NCBI RefSeq assembly: GCF_037120705.1
Contig: NZ_JAWLJU010000002.1
Span: forward strand, 1,860,001 to 1,924,000
Direction: 5' to 3'
DNA length: 64,000 bases
Source of the DNA: Pseudoalteromonas sp. UG3-2
GTDB taxonomy: Bacteria > Pseudomonadota > Gammaproteobacteria > Enterobacterales > Alteromonadaceae
Shown piece after piece: positions 54,102-62,532 of this stretch. The position numbers were made by a program, and so were the translations under genes. Position 1 is the stretch's first letter. Each line of letters opens with the position of its first letter. Below the pieces are notes generated by a model, which did not search any database, was not told the DNA's origin, and saw only the letters and a program-made list of their open reading frames with translations.

Positions 54102-55656
54102 TACATTCACTGCCCTTACAAAAAATAAAACTCAGCAGTTAGGCCAGCAATTATTGGCGGCGGTTAGCTTTTTTGCATTACTTGCCGCAGCCTCATGGCT
54201 CAGTAACCTATTAGAGACCGTGGCACAAAGTAGCGCTATTTACCTGCCAGCCGGAGTAAAACTCGCCTTTGTATTAACACTGCCAACGCGGTTTTGGCTG
54301 ATATTGTGGGTTACTTCACGGCTTTATGCCGCTTACTTAGGGACTTTTTATACTGGCGTTTGGCACTTTGAGCTATTTCATGCTTTTTGGTTAGAGCTGT
54401 TTTTTTATGCTTTGGTGTTTTGTTTTAAACATAGCCGCTGGCCACCGCACATTCGTCGTACTCAAAACGTCATATCGTTACTGCTGCTGGCTTTACTGGC
54501 ATCGGCTTTTAAGTGGTTTTTATTTGCCAGTGCTTTTGAGTTTACCACTGGGCTTGATACCAAGCAGCTGCTGCAATATCAGCTTAATATGACCTTAGGC
54601 GATTTAACTGGTGCCTTACTAGTGACTCCGATTGCCATTGCTACAGCGCACTATGTCAATCACACTGCTAAAAAGGCCAAACCCAGTAACTTCACACTTT
54701 TATGTACACTCGTGTTGTTCGCAACAGTGGCTACCTTTTGCTATCTACTGCGCCCTGACATCTATCCTTTTTTACGTTTATCTGCATTACTCCCCGTGAT
54801 TTGGCTAGCCTATTTATTTGGAGTGCGAGGTGCCGTTACTGGGGGGCTGGTTGCCAACAGCCTCATTGTGGCCGAAGCCGCTGTCACCCAAACAGCTGAG
54901 AATACGTATATTAGTCAACTATTTATTATTGCTAACGCCACCACCAGTTTAATCCTTGGGGCCGCAACCGAGGAGCTGAGAAAAAAGAATTGGGCGCTAA
55001 AACAAAGTAACCTCGAACTCAAAGCCTTACTGCATAAAAATCAAAACCTAGCGGCTAAAATGGTTAATATTCAAGAGCATGAACGCAAGCACCTATCACA
55101 AGAATTGCACGACGAACTGGGACAGAACTTAACCGCGCTTAAAACCGAGCTCGCTGTGCTGGCCAGCATTTCAACGGAGCAGGTTAAATCGACAGTGAGT
55201 GCTCTAAAAAGTAATGCCGACTTAATGTACGAGTCGGTGTACGATTTAATGCACTACCTGCGACCACGTGAGCTCGACGAGCTGGGGTTAGAAAAGGCCC
55301 TATCTCAAGGTCAATTTGCTACCACCTTGAATAAAGCCGGTATTTCCTATTACTGTGAACTGGCTATTACTGCGACACTCAGCGAGAGTCATCAAATCGC
55401 TCTCTACCGCATCTGCCAAGAAGCCCTCACTAATTGTATCAAACACAGCAATGCCACCTCATTGACGTTAACATTAGCGACTAAGCACAATGGAATTACC
55501 TTAAAGGTCAGCGACAACGGCAGCGCTATCACGACATCGTCGCAGTCAGGAAAATACGGTTTAAGCTTTATTGAAGAGCGCGTCACGGCACTTGGAGGCC
55601 ATTGCCACTTCGAACATGATGACGGCTTTACCGTAGCCGTTTTGCTGCCTCTTTAA
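54088..55656 (+). CDS. MASE1-like HisKA_3 sensor histidine kinase, set 1
   Basis: The N-terminal 300 residues form about eight membrane helices resembling a MASE1 sensor. A coiled coil leads to the HisKA_3 dimerisation domain, where His341 is in LSQELHDELGQNLTALKTEL. The ATP domain has ALYRICQEALTNCIKHS as N box and DNGSAITTSSQSGKYGLSFIEERVTALGG. The first glycine of the usual DNGxG motif is replaced (DNGSA), which may weaken nucleotide binding. It overlaps the upstream regulator gene and meets the convergent gene at 55653 with a four-base overlap. The signal is unknown. Confidence 0.9.
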   Translation: MNWRNTFTALTKNKTQQLGQQLLAAVSFFALLAAASWLSNLLETVAQSSAIYLPAGVKLAFVLTLPTRFWLILWVTSRLYAAYLGTFYTGVWHFELFHAFWLELFFYALVFCFKHSRWPPHIRRTQNVISLLLLALLASAFKWFLFASAFEFTTGLDTKQLLQYQLNMTLGDLTGALLVTPIAIATAHYVNHTAKKAKPSNFTLLCTLVLFATVATFCYLLRPDIYPFLRLSALLPVIWLAYLFGVRGAVTGGLVANSLIVAEAAVTQTAENTYISQLFIIANATTSLILGAATEELRKKNWALKQSNLELKALLHKNQNLAAKMVNIQEHERKHLSQELHDELGQNLTALKTELAVLASISTEQVKSTVSALKSNADLMYESVYDLMHYLRPRELDELGLEKALSQGQFATTLNKAGISYYCELAITATLSESHQIALYRICQEALTNCIKHSNATSLTLTLATKHNGITLKVSDNGSAITTSSQSGKYGLSFIEERVTALGGHCHFEHDDGFTVAVLLPL

Positions 55657-56291
55657 CCTATTTCGTCAATGTGCAGTAGCCCCTCAGCAAGTGCGAGTTT
55701 AGTGGCTTGTATTTGCGAGGTCAGCTGTAGCTTGCTCATTACATTCGCTCTATGTACATGCGCGGTCTTCGGCATCACATTAATCACCTGTGAGATTTGT
55801 TTTGCATTCAGGCCTTGGGCAAGTAACTTAAACACCTCAAGTTCCCGAGCAGTTAACAATGAGAGACTGGGGTTAGACGTACCATCACTTACCAAGCGAT
55901 CACTGATCGCAGGACTATAAAAACGTCGGTCTGCTGCAACCGACTGGATTGCATAAATAAGTTCATTGGCGGCATCGCGCTTTGACAAATAGGCATCGAC
56001 GCCAAGTTCTAGCGCTGTTTTTATGTACAACTTTTCCTCATACATGCTCAGCATAATGCGCTTTGCATCAGCATATTGCTGACCAATTAGCGCTGCTAAC
56101 TCCAAGCCATTTTTATCTGGCAAAGAAATGTCGATGATATAATAATCAACCTGAGTTGCCTGCGAGCAACTCAGGAGCTCCTCTGCGCTGCCAAGCTCGA
56201 GTACTACGTTCCAATCTGGGTGCTCTTCTTCAATTAAAGCCTTAAAGCCTTCTCTCACCATTTGATGGTCATCTATCAGCGCAAAATTCAT
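55653..56291 (-). CDS. NarL/FixJ-type (LuxR) response regulator, set 2
   Basis: The receiver has D7-D8, phosphoacceptor D54 (IIDISLPDKNG) and the lysine in YLSKRDAANE. The LuxR helix-turn-helix includes LTARELEVFKLLAQGLNAKQ and MPKTAHVHRANVMSKLQL. The recognition region is nearly identical to that of the regulator at 53469, so both probably bind the same dyad. The gene is divergent from the 181-residue protein and the second kinase. A 15-bp dyad and TATACT lie upstream in class II geometry. It starts with AGGAGGTGA directly upstream. Confidence 0.92.
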   Translation of the reverse strand: MNFALIDDHQMVREGFKALIEEEHPDWNVVLELGSAEELLSCSQATQVDYYIIDISLPDKNGLELAALIGQQYADAKRIMLSMYEEKLYIKTALELGVDAYLSKRDAANELIYAIQSVAADRRFYSPAISDRLVSDGTSNPSLSLLTARELEVFKLLAQGLNAKQISQVINVMPKTAHVHRANVMSKLQLTSQIQATKLALAEGLLHIDEIG

Positions 56292-56312
56292 CTCACCTCC
56301 TTGTTTTTCAAC

Positions 56313-56355
56313 AGTATAACTCGTCGTTGAGCATCACAGCTAAGAAATTTTCTTA
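56313..56355 (-). promoter_or_regulatory. activator-type promoter of the second LuxR regulator gene
   Basis: The dyad TAAGAAA-T-TTTCTTA (56341-56355) has perfect 7-bp arms. On the minus strand TATACT (56313-56318) lies 30 bases from the dyad centre, matching the set 1 promoter (31). No -35 box is seen. A second inverted repeat, TGCCATT-AAGAAA-AATGGCA, follows on the other side at 56356-56375 and may serve the divergent gene. Confidence 0.6.
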
Positions 56356-56430
56356 TGCCATTAAGAAAAATGGCAATAAAACACTGACACCATTCAACCT
56401 AAGCTATCTCTAAATCATAAGGAGATAGCT

Positions 56431-56976
56431 ATGCCAAACATTACCGGAGAAACTGAGCGCTTTCATAATATTACGGTTCTACTTCATCACATTGGCGAGT
56501 CTAACTATCGTATTGAGTGGACCAGTAAAATGACTAAAGGCTCAACCAACTTAGTGAAAACAGGCAAAAATAGATATGTTGTGATCCGCAAATGGCCTGA
56601 AACCAGAAGCCTTCCCGATGTGGCAACCAATTTTACTTCACGCAATGCCGCGTTTGTTCACTTTATAAAAAATGTGGATGTTATCAAATGCAACGATGAA
56701 GCCATTCTTAAAGCCAAACAACAGTGTTTAGATTATTTCACCCGTTGCGAGCGCATCAACTCGGTGGTTAAAACCGCTTTTCCCAAACCACGTTTACAAG
56801 GCGCACTAGGCAGAGAAGTTATTGTTAAACATAAACGTAACTTGTCAGATATTGCCAAAGGGCACTTATTACAACTCATTGGCAATAAAGCTGAAATTCA
56901 AATCACACAACGCTATACTCTGTGTAATCCAAATCCCAAGTTGCAGTTTGATACAACTCAGGTTTACTTACCCTAA
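56431..56976 (+). CDS. unidentified 181-residue protein linked to the second kinase
   Basis: I do not recognise the family. The protein has no signal peptide or membrane segment. It is basic (many Lys and Arg, pieces such as FPKPRLQGALGREVIVKHKRN), has four cysteines and mixed alpha/beta composition. The start has ATAAGGAGATAGCT upstream. It precedes the kinase at 56994 by 17 bases, so the two form an operon, divergent from regulator 2. It could be a cytosolic accessory or nucleic-acid-binding protein, but this is only a guess from charge. Confidence 0.7.
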   Translation: MPNITGETERFHNITVLLHHIGESNYRIEWTSKMTKGSTNLVKTGKNRYVVIRKWPETRSLPDVATNFTSRNAAFVHFIKNVDVIKCNDEAILKAKQQCLDYFTRCERINSVVKTAFPKPRLQGALGREVIVKHKRNLSDIAKGHLLQLIGNKAEIQITQRYTLCNPNPKLQFDTTQVYLP

Positions 56977-56993
56977 AAGGCCAGAAGATACTC

Positions 56994-58688
56994 ATGGATG
57001 GAGTTTTACGTCACTTTCATTACCAGTTTTTGAGTAATAAGCTCAATTCCGTGAACCGCACTCAGATAATCAAGTTTCTACTACTGTCGCTGCTTATTGT
57101 GGTAGTTGCGCCAATCATTGAAACCTTGCTGTACCTGTTGTCTTTTAACTATGTGGTGTATGAAGATTTTGTGAGCTGGTATTTTCCAGTGGGTTTTAGG
57201 GTTATCTGTTATATTTTTTTACCGCTACGCTATTGGCCTGCGCTCACTATTGGTTTCACACTTGGGCAAATATTCTATGTTTGGTATTACTATGATGTTG
57301 CCTTAGACAATGTAGGCTATCGCTTACTAAGCGCTGCATCACGTGAGTACATGATACTTACTCCTCTGATCTTGGCCAAGTTATTCAAAGTGCGCTTGGA
57401 TATTAACACCTTAAAAAGCGCTGTAACGGTTATTTTTATTGCTATTTCCTATCGCTTTATCCGCTCAATGCTAATTGTTTTGCCAGAGGGAACTAAAAAT
57501 AAATATGCTTTAATTGCAGCGGAAGATCGCTTTGAAATGATGCTAGCACATCAACTTGGGGGGATTTTAACGACACTTATTTTACTGTTATTGGCATTTT
57601 TTGCTAAAACCTGGTTTGCACAGCGCAAGCACTACTTCAGTCGTAAAAATATCATATTGGCTTTGCAGCTTAGCTTATGCTTTTTTGCTTTTTACAGCAC
57701 ATTTTTAATCGAACCTAAGTCCGTTTATTTACTGCGTATGTTGGCGATTTTTCCTTTGCTCTGGTTCAGTTTTCAGTTTGGCGCTTTAGGAGCTCTCAGC
57801 TATGGCACACTTACAGTGGCGACCCTGATGGTAAATGTTTTTGCCGTGAATCAAACTGAGCTGCTGCTAACGACGCAACTTTACCTTATCAGTTATAGCG
57901 TGCTGGCTCTATTATTGAGCGCCTTAATCACTGAATTAAACCACTCGAAAAGCGAACTTTTGAGGCAAAACCAGGAGCTTGTTACACTCAGTACGTTAAC
58001 GCAAAACCTCGCGACTAAGGTGGTCAATGTACAAGAATCTGAGCGCAGCCAGCTATCGCAAGAATTGCACGATGACATAGGCCAAAACCTCACCGCGTTA
58101 AAAACCAATATCGCCGTATTAGCAAAGAAAACCAAACATCACGACGAACTAAGCCATACCATATTACGGCTCGAAAACGTTTCAAGTAGCATGTACGACT
58201 CAGTGTATAGACTGATGCACTGGCTGAGACCAAGATTGCTAGATGAGCTTGGGCTAAAGGCAGCCCTGCAAAGTGAATTGTTTTCTGAACACTTAGCCGA
58301 AGCTGGAATCGCTTATCAATGCCAGATTGCCGGGCCCATCGATGACCTCAGCGACGAATACCAAATTGCCATTTACCGCATTTGCCAAGAAGCGTCCACC
58401 AATGCTGTTAAGCACTCGCTGGCAACTAAACTTAGCGTTGATATCGTTTATGAGAACGAGGTATTAGCACTCACAATAAATGACAATGGTATCGGCCTTA
58501 ATGAGCCCAAACAGTGCGCCAGCAACAGTGGCTTTGGTATGGACGGTATCCGTGAACGGGTGTCACTGCTGAATGGCAATTGCCAATTCACTCATAATGA
58601 AAGCGGCGGACTGGCGATCAATATTCTCTTTGATATACCAATTAAAGGAAAATCACCGCTTGGCGATGCCAGCGGTGAATTTGAATGA
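56994..58688 (+). CDS. MASE1-like HisKA_3 sensor histidine kinase, set 2
   Basis: This is a 564-residue paralogue of the kinase at 54088. About eight membrane helices fill residues 20-310. The phosphorylated His359 is in LSQELHDDIGQNLTALKTNI. The ATP domain has IYRICQEASTNAVKHS and an intact DNGIGLNEP, followed by GFGMDGIRERVSLLNG. The complete DNGxG contrasts with the altered one in kinase 1. The start follows AGAAGATACTC. Regulator 2 lies on the opposite strand just upstream and is the natural partner, although the near-identical phosphorylation regions make cross-talk likely. Confidence 0.9.
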   Translation: MDGVLRHFHYQFLSNKLNSVNRTQIIKFLLLSLLIVVVAPIIETLLYLLSFNYVVYEDFVSWYFPVGFRVICYIFLPLRYWPALTIGFTLGQIFYVWYYYDVALDNVGYRLLSAASREYMILTPLILAKLFKVRLDINTLKSAVTVIFIAISYRFIRSMLIVLPEGTKNKYALIAAEDRFEMMLAHQLGGILTTLILLLLAFFAKTWFAQRKHYFSRKNIILALQLSLCFFAFYSTFLIEPKSVYLLRMLAIFPLLWFSFQFGALGALSYGTLTVATLMVNVFAVNQTELLLTTQLYLISYSVLALLLSALITELNHSKSELLRQNQELVTLSTLTQNLATKVVNVQESERSQLSQELHDDIGQNLTALKTNIAVLAKKTKHHDELSHTILRLENVSSSMYDSVYRLMHWLRPRLLDELGLKAALQSELFSEHLAEAGIAYQCQIAGPIDDLSDEYQIAIYRICQEASTNAVKHSLATKLSVDIVYENEVLALTINDNGIGLNEPKQCASNSGFGMDGIRERVSLLNGNCQFTHNESGGLAINILFDIPIKGKSPLGDASGEFE

Positions 58689-58690
58689 GG

Positions 58691-58887
58691 TGAGTCAGCC
58701 TATAAGACAACTGAACAGAACTGTAACTATCTGATTTTATTGAAGGCTTGAAATCTGAAAACTGAAATTTAGTGCAACCGTGTACCAGTTTGGTATATCA
58801 CGATTCTGAAATGTAGGGGTTTTAGAAAACCGCTTGAAAGATCAAGCGGTTACTAAAACTTCTGAGACAGCCTGTAAGACAACTGAA
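58691..58887. repeat. 25-bp direct repeat pair at the island edge
   Basis: TGAGTCAGCCTATAAGACAA with CTGAA (58691-58715) recurs as TGAGACAGCCTGTAAGACAA with CTGAA (58863-58887), 23 of 25 identical and 172 bases apart. The copies lie between the last kinase gene and the Dam-like gene, where composition changes. They may be attachment or resolution sites, or a simple local duplication. Confidence 0.5.
58819..58859 (-). terminator. long hairpin, probable terminator of the Dam-like gene
   Basis: GTTTTAG-A-AAACCGCTTGA pairs with TCAAGCGGTTA-CTAAAAC around a four-base loop, giving a 41-base hairpin with only one or two mismatches. On the minus strand GGTTTTC follows the G/C part. It lies inside the direct-repeat interval. 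Confidence 0.6.
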
Positions 58888-58905
58888 AAAGTGACTCTAG
58901 AAAGC

Positions 58906-59811
58906 CTAAAGTGCAGGATTAGACTGTTTGTACTGACCTTTCTGGAGCTTCTTTAACTCATTAAATGAAATATCAGGTTTATAGCCACATAGCTTCAAAT
59001 CGGGTTTATGGATGATGACCTCAGTCCCTTTTCTTTTCTCTTGTGCGGTATAAGTAAGACCAAATGGCTGTGGACTAAACTCACTGTAAATGTCATTTAT
59101 CTCTGGTGTATCATCATACGTCACAATCCATGGTTGCTTAATTCTCTTAACGCTCTCGTAGAGACGATAATGATCATCGTGGACAAAAAAGTTTTGATAT
59201 AACCCTTTACCCTTTACATAATAGGGTGGGTCCAAGTTGACTAAACAACGCTGTTCAACCTGCGGTAACACCTCATCAACAAACTCTGCAGCGTCAAGAT
59301 TCGTTAAACGAATATCATTGCGCCGAGACGCTATGTTCTGAATTTGTTTAATAAGCCTAGCTTTATTGAAACGGCAGTCAATTTTATAATTACCGTCTTG
59401 ATTTAACCCGCCAATAACTCCTGCTCTAATGATACCTGAACGATTGGTTCGATTTAGAAAGAATGTAGAGAACCCCCTTTCGATAAGACTAGCTGATGAA
59501 GATTCTTGTATTTTCTTCTGCTTGTGCCATTCCTCAATATCAACTTGAGCACCATCAATCAATGAGCACAATAAATCAGTTTCATTTAAAACGCAGTGCC
59601 AAAAGGCATAGATGGAAGGGTTTAGATCATTGATGTAAACCCGTTCAACATGGTTTTCAAGCAATAGATACCAAGCAATCGCAGCTCCACCAGCAAATGG
59701 TTCAACGTATGTACCACCTTCTAGGGAGTTCACTTTTATTGTTTCTAGTACATATGCGGTAAGCTTGGATTTACCTCCAGGGTAACGCAATGGTGAATAA
59801 GACCTCGCCAT
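58906..59811 (-). CDS. D12-class (Dam-like) DNA adenine N6-methyltransferase
   Basis: The SAM-binding motif YVEPFAGGAAIA (35-46) and catalytic DPPYY (194-198) with the LRYPGGKSKL N-terminus define a Dam/DpnM-type enzyme. Length (301) fits. The recognition sequence cannot be read, and the target region between the motifs differs from chromosomal Dam as I know it. The start codon shares one base with the stop of the ParB-like gene (TAATG), so synthesis of the two is coupled. No restriction endonuclease is visible. A role in defence, in marking an element, or in protecting it is possible. Confidence 0.9.
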   Translation of the reverse strand: MARSYSPLRYPGGKSKLTAYVLETIKVNSLEGGTYVEPFAGGAAIAWYLLLENHVERVYINDLNPSIYAFWHCVLNETDLLCSLIDGAQVDIEEWHKQKKIQESSSASLIERGFSTFFLNRTNRSGIIRAGVIGGLNQDGNYKIDCRFNKARLIKQIQNIASRRNDIRLTNLDAAEFVDEVLPQVEQRCLVNLDPPYYVKGKGLYQNFFVHDDHYRLYESVKRIKQPWIVTYDDTPEINDIYSEFSPQPFGLTYTAQEKRKGTEVIIHKPDLKLCGYKPDISFNELKKLQKGQYKQSNPAL

Positions 59812-61313
59812 TATTTTGCTGTCATTCCTATAATCTCTTCAAAAAGTGGGAACAGAAAGTCCCAAAAGCCGTTTAGAAACCGTTTGTTCGTGTGCTGTTG
59901 GTCCGTACCATGAATATAGTTATTAAGTGTATCAAGACTATGTTCATTACTAGAGTTTAGCAGTTTTTCTACCACCTTATAAGCGGGAGTTTTTTTTGTG
60001 AGCTTCTCTTTCTTCATAAACTCTAGTCTGTGCTTCAGCGTAATCTCTTGATAGGGTCGACCTTTGTAAATTGTACATAATTCTTCTTTTGCCCCTATTG
60101 AGTTAATATACTCAGCTACAGCTAAATCAAGAAATACTCTTAGAGACGCAGCCGTTGTGTTTTTATATTTATAGATTGGTAACTTCTTAAACTCTCGAAA
60201 CAATGCGTCGAGTTTGTAATTAGATGTGCTGAGTACACATGTTTCAACTACAAGCTGATTTCTATCAGGGTTTTTATTCAAAGGCCTCTTTATTGAGGAG
60301 TCTTCATCACTAACAGCTGGCTTCTCATCTTCAGTACTGGTGGAAGCATCTTTATCTGTATTGTTTAGTGAAATTATAGGCGTATCATCCTCATCATCAA
60401 CCTCAAATGAAACTGTAGGCAGTTTTTCAAGTAACTCTTCAAGCTCTGCGGTAATTGTTCGAGTATCTATTTTTATATCTACATTTGGCTCACCTCGACT
60501 AAATACATTTTTTAACCACTGCGCATAGGCCATGAAGAAGCTTTTTTGATTAGACATAATCTTAATGTCAGTCCCATCAAACTCTATTCCCCAACTCTCT
60601 TTTACCTTAGGGTTAAAGAACCATCGCTCTAGTATCGTCATAGGTATTCGGTGAGAAGTAACTTTTTCTCTTTCTTCTTCATTCAGTATTGCCATAACTA
60701 TAGGGTTAAGAGCTAGATCTCGAACATTCAAAATCCTAAGCGTATATTCCAGCTGTCCTTTATTTAGCTTAGTAACTGAAGAGACTTTGGTAATATCACC
60801 TTCGTATTTATCATACAAACCAGCAATCCACCTTTGCTGTTGAAGTCTAGACCAAGATCTTTGTTGAGTACTTACAGCATGCCTTTGATTTATGTACCAC
60901 TCACAATCATCTAAAGAAGGAGCCACGCATACTCGAATTTTTTCGATAGTATCACGGTCTATCAATTCGGCTTTTCTACGTATATAGCTTCTTATTGAGC
61001 GGGGCGCTTTATCAGGCGAACGAAGTAACTTTAAAGCTAAAACTCTTCTATTGCCCTCTGCAACATAGTACTTATCATTGTTATCACTTTGCCAAACCAC
61101 AACAGGGTCGGCTGGTATGAAGCCATCAGAAGCAATAGAATCAACTAGTTTAAAGAAGTCATCCTTTTCACCATTATCGCTAATTAGGTCTGAAACAAAA
61201 TCTTGTACGCTGACGTGCTTTTCTTCTGGTGATAATCGAGGGTTATCTGGCCACAGACGTAACTGGTCAACTGATCTTAAAACTTTCCTTTCGAGCCATT
61301 CATATTTGCTCAT
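59811..61313 (-). CDS. ParB/Srx-fold protein coupled to the Dam-like methylase
   Basis: Residues about 10-120 are a ParB N-terminal-type domain. The nucleotide or phosphate-binding motif is EGNRRVLALKLL (86-97), preceded by the SDGFIPADPVVV strand. Residues 120-300 are helical, and WSRLQQQRWIAGLY and SVTKLNKGQLEYTLRILNV may form the helix-turn-helix that follows in ParB proteins. An acidic, Ser/Thr-rich linker lies at about 305-345. The C-terminal 150 residues are unlike any family I recognise. At 500 residues it is far longer than chromosomal ParB, and no parA or parS is seen. ParB-fold proteins can be CTPases or nucleases. The tight coupling with a methylase suggests a DNA-modification or defence function. 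Confidence 0.8.
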   Translation of the reverse strand: MSKYEWLERKVLRSVDQLRLWPDNPRLSPEEKHVSVQDFVSDLISDNGEKDDFFKLVDSIASDGFIPADPVVVWQSDNNDKYYVAEGNRRVLALKLLRSPDKAPRSIRSYIRRKAELIDRDTIEKIRVCVAPSLDDCEWYINQRHAVSTQQRSWSRLQQQRWIAGLYDKYEGDITKVSSVTKLNKGQLEYTLRILNVRDLALNPIVMAILNEEEREKVTSHRIPMTILERWFFNPKVKESWGIEFDGTDIKIMSNQKSFFMAYAQWLKNVFSRGEPNVDIKIDTRTITAELEELLEKLPTVSFEVDDEDDTPIISLNNTDKDASTSTEDEKPAVSDEDSSIKRPLNKNPDRNQLVVETCVLSTSNYKLDALFREFKKLPIYKYKNTTAASLRVFLDLAVAEYINSIGAKEELCTIYKGRPYQEITLKHRLEFMKKEKLTKKTPAYKVVEKLLNSSNEHSLDTLNNYIHGTDQQHTNKRFLNGFWDFLFPLFEEIIGMTAK

Positions 61314-61621
61314 GTTTTAACTCCATATCCAATTTTGCATCCTCTGCACTAATAAAGGTGTCTTCTGGATGTATCTCAAATCATTTCTTGATAGTACCAC
61401 CAACAACAAGCAGGTTAAAGAATTCATAACCCGCTATTTTGAATAGAGTTTTAATTTTCATCACCTTAAAAGGTTATGTAAATGAGTTTCAGAATGTTCA
61501 TTTTAAGTACACTCATAATAGCCGTTCAGTTTCTCGCCTAAGACCGTCTGTTTAAGCCCTTCAAAATTCTAAAGTAGCCATTTAAGATCATAGTCTTAGA
61601 CTTAAAACGGGCACACTCACT
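61314..61621. other. divergent intergenic region in the island
   Basis: This 308-base stretch between the ParB-like and recombinase genes is A/T rich. TTAAG/CTTAA-type half-sites (CCTAAGACCGTCTGTTTAAG and GTCTTAGACTTAAAACGG) lie in the last 100 bases before the recombinase start and could be a recombinase binding site. No gene is evident. Confidence 0.35.
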
Positions 61622-62188
61622 ATGACTAAACAAATCGGATACATTCGCGTTAGCTCAGTTGATCAGAACACAGCTCGCCAATTAAGCGACGTTAAACTTG
61701 ATAAGACCTTCGTTGATAAGTGCAGCGGTAAAGATACTAACAGACCAGCCCTCAAGCAGTTAATTGAATATGCTCGAGAGGGAGATGTAGTTCACTGCCA
61801 TGACATAAGCCGCATGGCACGTAATACCGAAGACCTTCTTCGGTTAGTCCGTCTATTCACCGAGCAAGGTATTAGTCTGAAGTTCTATAAGGAACACCTT
61901 GATTTTGCAGGCACCAAAAACCCAACTCAAGAATTGATGCTGACACTATTGGGCGCAATCTACGAATTCGAGCGGTCTATGATACTTGAGCGCCAGCGTG
62001 AAGGAATAGCTATTGCTAAAGCTAATGGTAAGTACAAAGGTAAGGGCATCAACATGGAACTGCACGAGCGCATCAGACAGATGCACTCTGAAGGCATGAA
62101 TAAAATGCAGATAGCAAAAACCCTAGGCTGTGCTAGGGCAACGGTTTACAAAGCGTTAGCAGGAAATCAGGAAGTAAATTGCAGCTAA
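61622..62188 (+). CDS. serine recombinase (resolvase/invertase family)
   Basis: This is a 188-residue small serine recombinase. The catalytic Ser11 is in YIRVSSVDQN, and the arginines are in DISRMARN and FERSMILERQREG. The C-terminal helix-turn-helix is MNKMQIAKTLGCARATVYKAL. The CSGKDTNRPALKQL and YEFERSMI motifs are those of Tn3-type resolvases and DNA invertases. No transposase is in view, so it may resolve dimers, invert a segment or be a leftover. No strong ribosome site precedes the ATG. It converges on the viroplasmin-like gene with a four-base overlap. Confidence 0.93.
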   Translation: MTKQIGYIRVSSVDQNTARQLSDVKLDKTFVDKCSGKDTNRPALKQLIEYAREGDVVHCHDISRMARNTEDLLRLVRLFTEQGISLKFYKEHLDFAGTKNPTQELMLTLLGAIYEFERSMILERQREGIAIAKANGKYKGKGINMELHERIRQMHSEGMNKMQIAKTLGCARATVYKALAGNQEVNCS

Positions 62189-62457
62189 TCTTTGCGCCTG
62201 TATGGGACATTATATGACCACTCATAATCGGAAGATTTTTCTCCCTTAACATCCCTAATTGCACAGTACTTGTTGAAAGCGTCTTTTGCACTTTTATATG
62301 ATTTATACATCTTGATTTTTGGGTTCCTGTAGCCTTCGATACTTTTTTTTGCCTCTAAGTAAGAGCGATAAATACCAGGTTGAAACCCCCTAAAAACTAC
62401 AAACCACCCTCTGTTATTTAACTTCCTACGACGAGTAGGAACAACAATTAGACTCAT
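62185..62457 (-). CDS. stand-alone viroplasmin/RNase H N-terminal-like domain protein
   Basis: Residues 17-65 read GWFVVFRGFQPGIYRSYLEA, then KKSIEGY and KMYKSYKSAKDAF. This is the pattern of the caulimovirus viroplasmin domain (PF01693), which forms the hybrid-binding N-terminus of eukaryotic RNase H1 and some bacterial RNases H. Here no RNase H domain follows: the protein ends at 90 residues with a Lys/Arg and Tyr-rich tail. It might bind RNA-DNA hybrids or double-stranded RNA, or be part of a phage or plasmid function. The ribosome site AGGAGAGAG is strong, so it is probably expressed. Confidence 0.75.
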   Translation of the reverse strand: MSLIVVPTRRRKLNNRGWFVVFRGFQPGIYRSYLEAKKSIEGYRNPKIKMYKSYKSAKDAFNKYCAIRDVKGEKSSDYEWSYNVPYRRKD

Positions 62458-62532
62458 TACTCTCTCCTAAAATCTAAGTCAGATATTTTGATATGGTCAT
62501 TTGAAGTAATACGTATACCTCGATTTTGGACC

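Noticed and set aside
58691..58887. CRISPR array
   Set aside because: Only two repeat copies with a 147-base interval, and no cas genes are present.
59811..61313. Chromosome or plasmid partition ParB
   Set aside because: Twice the usual size, no parA partner, no parS-like dyads seen, and coupled to a methylase instead.
61622..62188. Complete transposon of the Tn3 type
   Set aside because: Only the recombinase is present. No transposase or terminal inverted repeats were found.
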